NCBI GenBank assembly: GCA_009785395.1
Contig: WQWK01000096.1
Coordinates: 1 to 7,288 of the forward strand
Direction of reading: 5' to 3'
Length of the DNA: 7,288 bases
Source of the DNA: Conexibacteraceae bacterium
GTDB lineage: Bacteria > Actinomycetota > Thermoleophilia > Solirubrobacterales > Solirubrobacteraceae
In this document: in pieces, positions 1 to 7,033 of the stretch
Layout of the letters: each line of letters opens with the position of its first letter
Position numbering within the stretch: position 1 is the stretch's first letter
Made by a program: the position numbers and the translations under genes
Notes under the pieces: generated by a model
What the model was told of the DNA's origin: nothing
Seen by the model: only the letters and a program-made list of their open reading frames with translations
Databases searched by the model: none

Positions 1-415
1 CGGCGCCCTTCAGCTGCGGCACCAAGTAGAAGCAGCCGATCACTACCACGATCAGCGCCGCCAGCATCCGCAGCGGCGGGCTCCGCAGCCGCGCCTCGGC
101 GAAGTCCGGGATCGTGTAGGAGCCGTACCGGCGCAGCGGCGCCGCCACGAACAGCAGCAGCGCCAGATAGCCCGCGGTGAACCCGAGCGACTGCCACAGC
201 GCGCTGACGCCGACCTGCATCTGCAGCCCGGCGATCCCGAGGAAGCTGGCCGCCGACAGGTACTCGCCGGAGATCGCCGCCGCGTTCCACCACGGCGTCA
301 CCGCGCGGCTGGCGACCAGCAGGTCCGACGTCGTCCGCGCGAATCGCACCCCCCAGGTGCCGAGGCCGAGCGTCCCGAGTGTGACCGCCCCGACCGCGAG
401 CAGCGCGACGATCAA
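1..415 (-). CDS. ActP-like sodium:solute (acetate-type) symporter, N-terminal part
   Basis: This is the first ~138 residues of a solute:sodium symporter (SSS family); the gene continues beyond the left edge. It probably imports acetate or another short monocarboxylate with sodium across the plasma membrane. What is visible: a hydrophobic first helix (about residues 2-22), the hallmark stretch SGEYLSAASFLGIAG at about 49-63, a second helix ending near YLALLLFVAAPLRR, the segment YGSYTIPDFAEARL, and a helix that ends YLVPQLKGA. All of these align by eye with E. coli ActP (DYMSAASFLGIS, LGRYTFADV, YLIAQMVGAG). The start is a TTG at 415-413, chosen because TTGA overlaps the stop of the upstream gene by four bases and a GAGGAG lies 11 bases before it. 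It is the last visible gene of the kinase/regulator operon, so it is the likely regulated transporter. The substrate is inferred; propionate, pyruvate or lactate are possible. Confidence 0.85.
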   Translation of the reverse strand, partial: MIVALLAVGAVTLGTLGLGTWGVRFARTTSDLLVASRAVTPWWNAAAISGEYLSAASFLGIAGLQMQVGVSALWQSLGFTAGYLALLLFVAAPLRRYGSYTIPDFAEARLRSPPLRMLAALIVVVIGCFYLVPQLKGA

Positions 416-843
416 CGCTCGTCCGACTCCTCGCCCGATTCCTCCACCGACTCGCGGAAGGCGTCGTCGAGCGCGTCCGCGCGCCGCGCGTACAGCCAGC
501 CGATCGCGAGGAACGCGGGCAGCATCGGCACCACGACGATCCAAACCGGCAGCGGCACCGTCAGCAGCACGACCCGGTCGAGCTGCGGCAGCAGGTAGAG
601 GACCGCCGGCAGCACCCCGAAGACCGCTCCGAACGCCACCAGTGCCAACAGCGACAGCGTCAGCTGCGCGTGCTGCAGGCCGCGCAGGTAGACATGCCCG
701 TGCGCCGTCGCCTCGGCCAGCTCCTCACGCGGCGAGCGGAGCCCGCGGCGGGGCAGCAGCCGCCGTGACTGACTCGTGCGGCCAAGCGGCCGCGGTCGGC
801 CGGGCGGCCCCGGGCGGCCGGGCGAGGGCGGCGCCGGCGTCAC
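412..843 (-). CDS. Small two-helix membrane protein, probable symporter partner (DUF485/YjcH/MctB-like)
   Basis: This 143-residue protein has a proline/arginine-rich N-terminus (1-38), a short amphipathic stretch (39-60), two membrane helices (about 61-85 and 92-118, the second ending GWLYARRA) and an acidic C-terminal tail (123-143). The layout matches the small two-helix proteins that sit directly before acetate symporters (YjcH before ActP in E. coli, MctB before MctC in corynebacteria), so a role as accessory subunit or assembly partner is inferred from position and topology. I cannot confirm the DUF485 family from sequence alone. The start is a GTG at 843-841 that overlaps the regulator stop in GTGA, with a GGAGG eight bases upstream. 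No later in-frame start would keep the amphipathic stretch. Its stop overlaps the symporter's TTG start by four bases, which points to translational coupling and balanced synthesis. Confidence 0.75.
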   Translation of the reverse strand: MTPAPPSPGRPGPPGRPRPLGRTSQSRRLLPRRGLRSPREELAEATAHGHVYLRGLQHAQLTLSLLALVAFGAVFGVLPAVLYLLPQLDRVVLLTVPLPVWIVVVPMLPAFLAIGWLYARRADALDDAFRESVEESGEESDER

Positions 844-1586
844 ATCCGCAGCCTCCGCCGCAGGTCCGCGACCTGGCGCCGCGCGACCGGCAGCTCCGTG
901 TCGTCGCTGAGCACGATCGTGACCGCACCGCCGAGCTTGGGCCGGATCTCGACCGCGCGCTTGAGGTTCGCCACATAGCTGCGGTGCACGCGCACGAACC
1001 CGTGCTGGCCCCAGCGTTCCTCGATCTCCGCCAGCGACGCGCGCACGAGGAAGCGCCCGCTGTCAGCGTGCAGGCGCACGTAGTCGCCCTCGGCCTGCAC
1101 GTACAGCACGGTCGAGCGGTCGAGCAGGCGCGTGGCCCCGCCGCGCTGGTGCTCGACCGGGATGATGGAGTCCTCGTCGAAGGTTTCTCCCGTGCCGCTG
1201 GCTGGCGCGCCGGCAGCGCGGCGCTCCGCGCTCACCCGGTCCAGTGCCTGCTGCACACGCGCGCGCGAGACCGGCTTCATCAGGTAGTCGAGCGGCTGCA
1301 GGTCATGCTCGAAGGCCGACACGGCCCCGTCCTCGTAGGCCGAGACAAACACGAGCGCGGGCGGCTCGGCGAAGCGCTTCAGCGCCTTGCCGAGCTCGAG
1401 CCCGTCGATGTCGGGCATGCGCACGTCCATGAAGACGATGTCGTAGCGGGCCGTGGCGAGCGCGCGCAGCGCCTCGGCGCCTCCCTCGGCGAGCACAACC
1501 TCCCGCACCGACGGCGAGGTTTCGAGCAGCCGCCCGAGATCCTCGAGCGCCGGGCGCTCGTCGTCGACCACGAGCACTCGCGTCAC
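840..1586 (-). CDS. LytTR-family response regulator
   Basis: This is a 248-residue two-component regulator. Residues 1-~120 form a receiver domain: acidic pocket D8/D9 (VVDDE), phosphoacceptor D54 in FMDVRMPD, switch residue S82 and conserved K104 in the LMKP loop. A linker (~120-150) leads to a LytTR DNA-binding domain (~152-247), recognisable from VLYVQAEGDYVRLH, FVRVHRSYVANL and the closing LPVARRQVADLRRRL. LytTR domains usually bind direct repeats about two helical turns apart, and such a set lies at 2815-2868. The start is a GTG at 1586-1584 in a GTGA overlap with the kinase stop; the gene overlaps its downstream neighbour in the same way. Its partner is surely the adjacent kinase. By analogy with BtsSR and YpdAB of E. 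coli (pyruvate-responsive LytS/LytTR pairs that switch on transporters), it probably controls the flanking carboxylate transporters. Confidence 0.93.
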   Translation of the reverse strand: MTRVLVVDDERPALEDLGRLLETSPSVREVVLAEGGAEALRALATARYDIVFMDVRMPDIDGLELGKALKRFAEPPALVFVSAYEDGAVSAFEHDLQPLDYLMKPVSRARVQQALDRVSAERRAAGAPASGTGETFDEDSIIPVEHQRGGATRLLDRSTVLYVQAEGDYVRLHADSGRFLVRASLAEIEERWGQHGFVRVHRSYVANLKRAVEIRPKLGGAVTIVLSDDTELPVARRQVADLRRRLRM

Positions 1587-2758
1587 GCCGCTCGCACCCC
1601 CGCACGGAACTTGGGGAGCGTCATCGTCACCGTGGTGCCGTGATCTGGCTCAGACTCGATCTCCAAACCGTAGCCCGGACCGAAGATCGACTGCAGTCGC
1701 GCCTGCACGTTGGCGATCCCGACGCCGCCGCCCTGGCCGGCCAGCACCTCCTGGGCGCGGTCGGATTCCATCCCGACACCGTCGTCGCTGACGCGCAGCT
1801 CGACGTCGGCGTCGATGTGGCGCCCGACGATCTCGATTCGTCCGAACCCGCGCTTCTCGACGCCGTGGCGTACGGCGTTCTCAACCAGCGGCTGCAGCGA
1901 GAGCACCGGCACGACGGCCTGCAGCACCTCGGGCGCCACCTCGAGCCGCACCTGCAGGCGCTCCCCGAAGCGAGCGCGCTCCAGGCGCAGATACTTCTCC
2001 ACGTAGTTGAGCTCGTCGGCGAGTGTGACGTACGGACGCTGGCCGCGGAAGGCGTAACGCGTGAACTCGGCGAACTCGGTCAGCAGCTCGCGTGCCTCCT
2101 CCGGATTCGAGTGGATATAGCCGGCGATCGCGGCGAGCGCGTTGTAGATGAAGTGGGGCGAGATCTGCGCGCGCAGTGCCCGCAGCTCGGCCCGCGCGAG
2201 CCGCTCCGCCTGCTCGTCCATGACCTTCAGCTCGAGCTGGGCGGCAAGCAGGCTCGCCACCTCCGCGACCGTGCGCGTGTCGTTGGGGGTCACACGGTGG
2301 CCGCGCGTATAGAGTGCGACGAACGAGCCGACGAGCTCCCCGGAGACCACGAGCGGGGCGGCCACCGCCGCGCCGAGCGGGCAATCGGGCTGCTCGCAAT
2401 GGATCTGGGACTCGACGTGGAGCCGGTCCTCGCGCGCCGGCGCGGTGATCCGGATGAGTGGATCGCCGCCCTGGTGATGGTCGTGGCCGAGGCCCTCGAA
2501 GGCAAGCACCTGCGCGCGGTCGCCCAGCGCCACGGCCGACGCCTGAGTCAGCGTCTGCAGGTGCGGCATCACACGCCGGGCCGACTCCTCAGAGAGACCA
2601 CGCCGCAGGTCCGGGAGCATCACGTTGGCCGCATGCACGGCCGTCTGCATCGCACGGACCTCGCCGGAGATCACCCGCGGCGGCCGCAGGAGCCGGATAG
2701 CGGCGACCACCGAGGCCGCTATCGCCCATCCGACGACAACACCGATGAAGACCTCCAC
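1583..2758 (-). CDS. LytS-type sensor histidine kinase with GAF-like domain
   Basis: With the chosen start this is a 391-residue membrane-anchored kinase. One N-terminal helix (~2-22) is followed by a GAF-like sensory region (~50-175), a coiled linker (~178-198), a His_kinase domain with QISPHFIYNAL (phosphoacceptor H202), and an ATPase domain: N-box LVENAVRHG (N294), G1 box DDGVGM (325-330) and G2 box GGGVGI (343-348). The sensory region carries GHDHH (91-95) and two cysteines four residues apart (C121, C126; CEQPDCPLG), possible ligand, metal or redox residues. There are no multiple helices of the classical 5TM-5TMR kind. The GTG at 2758-2756 is favoured because it begins just before the helix. 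A longer frame to 2857 would add a basic leader and read through the 21-bp repeat region. No Shine-Dalgarno is visible; a TATCCT at 2775-2770 (minus strand) could be the -10 of a leaderless transcript. It overlaps the regulator gene by four bases. Confidence 0.9.
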   Translation of the reverse strand: MEVFIGVVVGWAIAASVVAAIRLLRPPRVISGEVRAMQTAVHAANVMLPDLRRGLSEESARRVMPHLQTLTQASAVALGDRAQVLAFEGLGHDHHQGGDPLIRITAPAREDRLHVESQIHCEQPDCPLGAAVAAPLVVSGELVGSFVALYTRGHRVTPNDTRTVAEVASLLAAQLELKVMDEQAERLARAELRALRAQISPHFIYNALAAIAGYIHSNPEEARELLTEFAEFTRYAFRGQRPYVTLADELNYVEKYLRLERARFGERLQVRLEVAPEVLQAVVPVLSLQPLVENAVRHGVEKRGFGRIEIVGRHIDADVELRVSDDGVGMESDRAQEVLAGQGGGVGIANVQARLQSIFGPGYGLEIESEPDHGTTVTMTLPKFRAGVRAA

Positions 2759-2814
2759 ACTCGGTTTTAAGGATATCCGTGGCGCCGGTTGATGGCGAAC
2801 CGCCACGAGCGCAT

Positions 2815-2868
2815 ACCGCTCGGCGCGCTCGATCCGCCGTTCGGCGCAAGTACGCAACCGTCCGGAGA
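2815..2868. promoter_or_regulatory. Three direct repeats at 21-bp spacing, putative LytTR-regulator operator
   Basis: Three related 12-mers begin at 2815 (ACCGCTCGGCGC), 2836 (GCCGTTCGGCGC) and 2857 (ACCGTCCGGAGA). Copies 1 and 2 agree at 10 of 12 positions; copy 3 agrees with each of the others at 8 of 12. The period is exactly 21 bp, two helical turns, so all copies face the same side of the DNA. LytTR proteins bind such repeats. The E. coli BtsR motif as I recall it, ACC(G/A)CT(C/T)A-N13 repeated, has the same 21-bp period and a similar sequence. The array lies between the kinase GTG (57 bp away) and the satP TTG (100 bp away), so it could serve either direction or both. The GC-rich background makes partial matches easier to find, so binding is inference. 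Confidence 0.5.
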
Positions 2869-2900
2869 TTGGTGCAGGAACCCACCGCTTCCGCGTCTAA

Positions 2901-2916
2901 TGTGACAAGTGTCACT
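2901..2916. promoter_or_regulatory. CRP/GlxR-like palindrome upstream of satP
   Basis: The sequence TGTGACAAGTGTCACT matches the CRP-family consensus TGTGA-N6-TCACA at 9 of 10 defined positions. Its core GTGACA-AG-TGTCAC is a perfect 6-bp inverted repeat. It lies in the divergent control region, centred about 59 bp before the satP start. In corynebacteria the CRP homologue GlxR binds this kind of site and controls acetate genes, so a cAMP-receptor-type input is plausible. Whether it activates or represses cannot be told, because I could not place a convincing -10/-35 pair. Confidence 0.55.
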
Positions 2917-2925
2917 AAGGCCTCA

Positions 2926-2939
2926 CGGCCAAATGGCCG
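2926..2939. repeat. Short inverted repeat between CRP-like site and satP RBS
   Basis: CGGCCA and TGGCCG are perfect 6-bp arms around a 2-bp centre (AA). The repeat lies 10 bp downstream of the CRP-like palindrome and 28 bp before the satP start. It may be a second operator. The 2-nt loop is too tight for a full-length RNA hairpin. Its function is unknown. Confidence 0.35.
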
Positions 2940-2952
2940 CGAGCTAACCCTC

Positions 2953-2962
2953 AGGAGAGGAG
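2953..2962 (+). promoter_or_regulatory. Doubled Shine-Dalgarno that fixes the TTG start of satP
   Basis: AGGAGAGGAG contains two tandem AGGAG boxes; the second ends five bases before the TTG at 2968. This strong ribosome site sets the start at the rare TTG instead of any codon further upstream, where the frame stays open but runs through the regulatory repeats. Confidence 0.75.
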
Positions 2963-2967
2963 AAACG

Positions 2968-3606
2968 TTGGCCACTATCAGTGAACCCCCCCACTCGCCT
3001 GCCGCCCCGCCCACAACCGGGTCGTCGGTTTCAACGTCTGGTGGGTGGATGCCGGCAAATCCGGCACCGCTGGGGCTGTCGGGCTTCGGCCTGACGACCC
3101 TCGTGCTGAGCTTTGTCAATGCCAACATCGTCGGCGGCGGCCCGGCCTCGTTCCCGATTGTCCTCGGCATGGCCCTGGCGTTCGGCGGGCTCTGTCAGCT
3201 GGCTGCCGGGATGTGGGAGTTCCGGACCGGCAACACGTTCGGCGCTGTCGCGTTCTCGTCGTACGGCGCCTTCTGGATCTCCTTCTTCTTCCTGGTGAGC
3301 TTCAACGTCGCGCAGCTTCCCAGCAGCGAGGTTGCCTCGGCGCTCGGGCTGTATCTGTGGATGTGGGGCATCTTCACCGCGATGCTGTTCCTCTGCACGT
3401 TCGCGTCACCGCGCGCACTGTCGCTGCTGCTCTTCCTGCTGGCGGCGACGTTCATCCTGCTCGGGATCGGCAATTCCGGCGGAAGCAGCAACATGGTCCA
3501 CGTGGGTGGCTACGTCGGCATCGCGACCGGCGCCGTCGCCCTTTACATCGCCTGTGCTGACATCATGCAGGCGGTCTACAAGCGCTCCGTCCTGCCGGTC
3601 GGCTAG
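2968..3606 (+). CDS. satP: SatP/AceTr-family acetate (succinate-acetate) transporter
   Basis: This is a 212-residue membrane protein of the GPR1/FUN34/YaaH (AceTr) family, which carries acetate, and in E. coli SatP also succinate, across the plasma membrane with protons. The family signature NPAPLGL is at residues 31-37 and GNTFGAVAFSSYGAFW at 88-103, matching NPAPLGL and GNTFGLTAFTSYGSFW of E. coli SatP. Six hydrophobic helices follow the usual pattern (about 37-54, 61-82, 95-114, 124-145, 149-168, 178-199), and the C-terminus RSVLPVG matches the family's RTVLPIG. A ~28-residue Ser/Thr/Pro-rich extension precedes the signature and accounts for the extra length over the 188-residue E. coli protein. 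The start is the TTG at 2968 with a doubled AGGAG. acs follows 94 bp downstream on the same strand, so uptake and activation genes are probably co-transcribed. The gene is divergent from the kinase operon and shares its control region. Confidence 0.93.
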   Translation: MATISEPPHSPAAPPTTGSSVSTSGGWMPANPAPLGLSGFGLTTLVLSFVNANIVGGGPASFPIVLGMALAFGGLCQLAAGMWEFRTGNTFGAVAFSSYGAFWISFFFLVSFNVAQLPSSEVASALGLYLWMWGIFTAMLFLCTFASPRALSLLLFLLAATFILLGIGNSGGSSNMVHVGGYVGIATGAVALYIACADIMQAVYKRSVLPVG

Positions 3607-3639
3607 CGCGCTGGCAAGCAGCACGAAACTCCAAGCCGT

Positions 3640-3673
3640 GGACCGCGCCCGGCCTTCCGGCCGGGCGCGGTCC
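3640..3673 (+). terminator. Strong GC hairpin between satP and acs (terminator or attenuator)
   Basis: GGACCGCGCCCGGCC (3640-3654) pairs perfectly with 3659-3673 over 15 bp around a TTCC loop. It lies 33 bp after the satP stop and 13 bp before the acs ribosome site. Only a weak T run (GTTT, 3677-3680) follows, so it may act as a partial terminator, attenuator or RNA-stabilising stem that sets satP and acs to different levels, not as a full stop. Confidence 0.6.
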
Positions 3674-3686
3674 CGCGTTTGACAGC

Positions 3687-3693
3687 GAGGGAG
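3687..3693 (+). promoter_or_regulatory. Shine-Dalgarno of acs
   Basis: GAGGGAG lies seven bases before the ATG at 3701 and supports this start, which gives the expected full N-terminal domain. Confidence 0.7.
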
Positions 3694-3700
3694 ACTGAAG

Positions 3701-5698
<1,998 letters not shown>

Positions 5699-5709
5699 AG
5701 AGGTTTGGT

Positions 5710-5742
5710 CCGTGCTGCTGGCTTAGCTGGCCAGCAGCACGG
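5710..5742. terminator. Hairpin terminator between convergent acs and membrane-protein gene
   Basis: CCGTGCTGCTGGC (5710-5722) pairs perfectly with 5730-5742 over 13 bp around a 7-nt loop. It begins 11 bp after the acs stop and lies 44 bp beyond the end of the leftward gene, so it can serve both. No T tract follows on either strand, which is common for high-GC actinobacterial terminators. Confidence 0.6.
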
Positions 5743-5786
5743 GCTGCAGCGCTCGCCGCCTCGGGCTCAGCGCTTCGGCCCCGGGC

Positions 5787-6644
5787 TCAGCGCCCCTTGC
5801 GCTTGCGCTTGGCCCTGCCGGCCTGCGGGTTGGGCGGCTGCTTCTGGGGCTGGGTCGCCTCGAGCACGGCCTTGTCGGACACCCGCTGGCGACGCTGCCC
5901 CCGGGCCGGGCGCTGCTGTGCCTGCGCCCGCTGCGGCGTCGGCCACGGGACGGCCTCGCCGGCCTCCCAGGCGGGCGGGTCACCCTGCGGCCAGCGGCGC
6001 GCGAGGATGACCGCGACGGCCGCCAGCCAGAAGCCCTGCACGACCGGGACGAGCGCGCCGATCGGGAACAGGAAGAAGGCTCCGGCGAGGACGCCTGCAT
6101 AGCCGACGACCTTCGGGAGCAGGCCGACGCGCATCGCGCTCAACGAGGTCCAGATCACGCCGATCGTGAGCAGCAGCGTGCCGAGCTCGAGCAGCAGCGG
6201 CAGCGCGACCACGAGCCCGCCGGTGGTCAGGTGGTTGGCCTCGGGATAGCTCTGGTTGCCGGTCGTGACGAACGTGTTGGCCTTGTCGGCGAGCACGATC
6301 GTGTAGGCCAGCGCCATCACGGCAGAGAGCGCGGCGCCGATCACGGCGGCCCAGCGCACGGCCGGCTTCAGCTCGGGGCGGCGCGCCTGCGCGACGGTGT
6401 GCAGCCACCAGATCAGCGTGCCCACGGCCGCGAGCCCGAGCAGATCGAGAATCGCGCCGACCAGATCGAGCGTGGCCCGCTGGTGGACGGCGATCAGATC
6501 GAGTGTGAGCTCGTTGGCCGGCGCATGTACCCCGGACAGGTTCAGAAGCTGCGAGATGACGATCAGGAGCGCCCCCGCAAACGCGATCACGCCGTACCTG
6601 AGGCGGACGCCTGATTCGTATTGGACTTGGTCTGCTACGGCCAC
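5787..6644 (-). CDS. Uncharacterised multi-pass membrane protein with long basic C-terminal tail
   Basis: This 285-residue protein has five or six membrane helices (about 17-37, 57-81, 97-119, 141-168, 178-197 and 199-215). A hydrophilic, Gln/Pro/Arg-rich tail of ~70 residues follows and ends in a run of lysines and arginines (RAKRKRKGR). By the positive-inside rule that tail should lie in the cytoplasm, where it could contact nucleic acid or anionic lipid; this is inference. The first extracytoplasmic loop (38-56) and the third (120-140, with TGNQSYPEANHLTTGG) are the longest. I recognise no family and see no catalytic motif. The start is a GTG at 6644-6642: an in-frame TAA lies just upstream, no earlier start is possible, and no Shine-Dalgarno precedes it, so translation is probably leaderless. 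It converges on acs and diverges from the small gene at 6692; no link to acetate metabolism is evident. Confidence 0.8.
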   Translation of the reverse strand: MAVADQVQYESGVRLRYGVIAFAGALLIVISQLLNLSGVHAPANELTLDLIAVHQRATLDLVGAILDLLGLAAVGTLIWWLHTVAQARRPELKPAVRWAAVIGAALSAVMALAYTIVLADKANTFVTTGNQSYPEANHLTTGGLVVALPLLLELGTLLLTIGVIWTSLSAMRVGLLPKVVGYAGVLAGAFFLFPIGALVPVVQGFWLAAVAVILARRWPQGDPPAWEAGEAVPWPTPQRAQAQQRPARGQRRQRVSDKAVLEATQPQKQPPNPQAGRAKRKRKGR

Positions 6645-6653
6645 GGGCTGGCG

Positions 6654-6659
6654 ATATTA
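6654..6659 (-). promoter_or_regulatory. Probable -10 element of a leaderless promoter
   Basis: On the minus strand TAATAT, a near-perfect -10 hexamer in an otherwise GC-rich region, ends nine bases before the GTG at 6644. Transcription would then start at or within about three bases of the start codon, which fits the missing ribosome site. No good -35 box is seen at the usual 17-bp distance (CCTACT there). Confidence 0.5.
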
Positions 6660-6679
6660 GAAGGTGAAGCGAGCGGAGT

Positions 6680-6683
6680 AGGA
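6680..6683 (+). promoter_or_regulatory. Shine-Dalgarno of the 90-residue small gene
   Basis: AGGA, with a further GGAG at 6675-6678, lies eight bases before the ATG at 6692. It favours that ATG over the out-of-frame ATG at 6688. Confidence 0.5.
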
Positions 6684-6691
6684 TTCGATGT

Positions 6692-6964
6692 ATGGAAGGA
6701 AGCGGCTTCGGAGGTCTCTTCGGAGACCCAGATGAAATCCAAAGGCGGCTCGGCGAGTTCGCCGAGTCGATGCAGGGAGCCCAGCGCCTGGCCTGGGCCG
6801 ACAACGCGATCAAGCTCGCTGTCGACCTGACCGTCGCAGCGATGAATCGCGTCAACATCCAGGGCACTGTCGACCAGCAGGCCGAGCAGTTGCGCTCGGT
6901 CATGGCGACCGTGTTCCCTGAGGCAGTCGCGCTCGTGCGCGAAGCGCGCGAGGGCCTCTCCTAG
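6692..6964 (+). CDS. Small hypothetical helical protein
   Basis: This 90-residue, mostly helical, soluble protein has a glycine-rich N-terminus (MEGSGFGGLFGDPDEIQRRL), then segments with heptad-like spacing (about 18-54 and 58-87) that could form a helical hairpin or coiled-coil dimer. There is no membrane segment, signal peptide, cysteine or catalytic motif. I do not recognise a family. A ribosome site, balanced amino-acid composition (not the Arg/Pro-rich look of a shadow frame), and flanking divergent-promoter and terminator-like elements argue that it is a real gene. The 5' end lies 47 bp from the start of the leftward membrane-protein gene, so the two share a promoter region. The gene converges on the DUF1501-type gene. 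Function unknown. Confidence 0.7.
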   Translation: MEGSGFGGLFGDPDEIQRRLGEFAESMQGAQRLAWADNAIKLAVDLTVAAMNRVNIQGTVDQQAEQLRSVMATVFPEAVALVREAREGLS

Positions 6965-6988
6965 CCAGTTCACGACTCAGAGTCTGAA

Positions 6989-7020
6989 GCGGTCCCGAGC
7001 GCCCAGGCGCCCGGTACCGC
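6989..7020. terminator. Imperfect hairpin between convergent genes
   Basis: The stretch from GCGGT (6989) to ACCGC (7020) folds into a 13-position stem with 11 pairs and two mismatches (C/T and A/C) around a CCCAGG loop. It lies 25 bp after the small gene and 14 bp beyond the end of the leftward gene, a natural site for a shared terminator. No T tract is present. Confidence 0.4.
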
Positions 7021-7033
7021 CTGCCCGGCACGG

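Noticed and set aside
177..1643. Long open frame on the plus strand opposite the symporter, small membrane protein and regulator genes
   Set aside because: It is antisense to conserved genes, its product is Arg/Pro/Ala-rich with no domain, and such frames arise from high-GC codon bias.
1640..2770. Long open frame on the plus strand opposite the histidine kinase
   Set aside because: The kinase on the minus strand has all catalytic motifs; this frame has low-complexity composition and no ribosome site.
2771..2778. GGATATCC palindrome near the kinase start
   Set aside because: An 8-bp perfect palindrome is expected by chance at this scale. It overlaps a possible -10, but nothing else supports a site.
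2759..2857. N-terminal extension of the histidine kinase to a start at 2857
   Set aside because: The extra ~33 residues are basic and unlike a kinase N-terminus, and they would cover the 21-bp repeats. A GTG directly before the membrane helix is a better start.
2884..2891. ACCGCTTC as a fourth copy of the 21-bp repeat
   Set aside because: It resembles the unit but lies 27 bp from copy 3, out of helical phase, so it is probably chance.
2779..2967. Upstream extension of satP to an ATG-like start at 2779
   Set aside because: The extension would run through the palindromes and repeats, while the TTG at 2968 has a doubled AGGAG at ideal spacing.
3678..3683. TTTGAC as a -35 box for an acs promoter
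   Set aside because: It lies only 17 bp before the ATG, leaving no room for a -10 and transcription start ahead of the ribosome site.
6974..6984. GACTC-A-GAGTC inverted repeat after the small gene
   Set aside because: The 5-bp arms with a 1-nt centre are too short to be a terminator; the hairpin at 6989-7020 is the better candidate.
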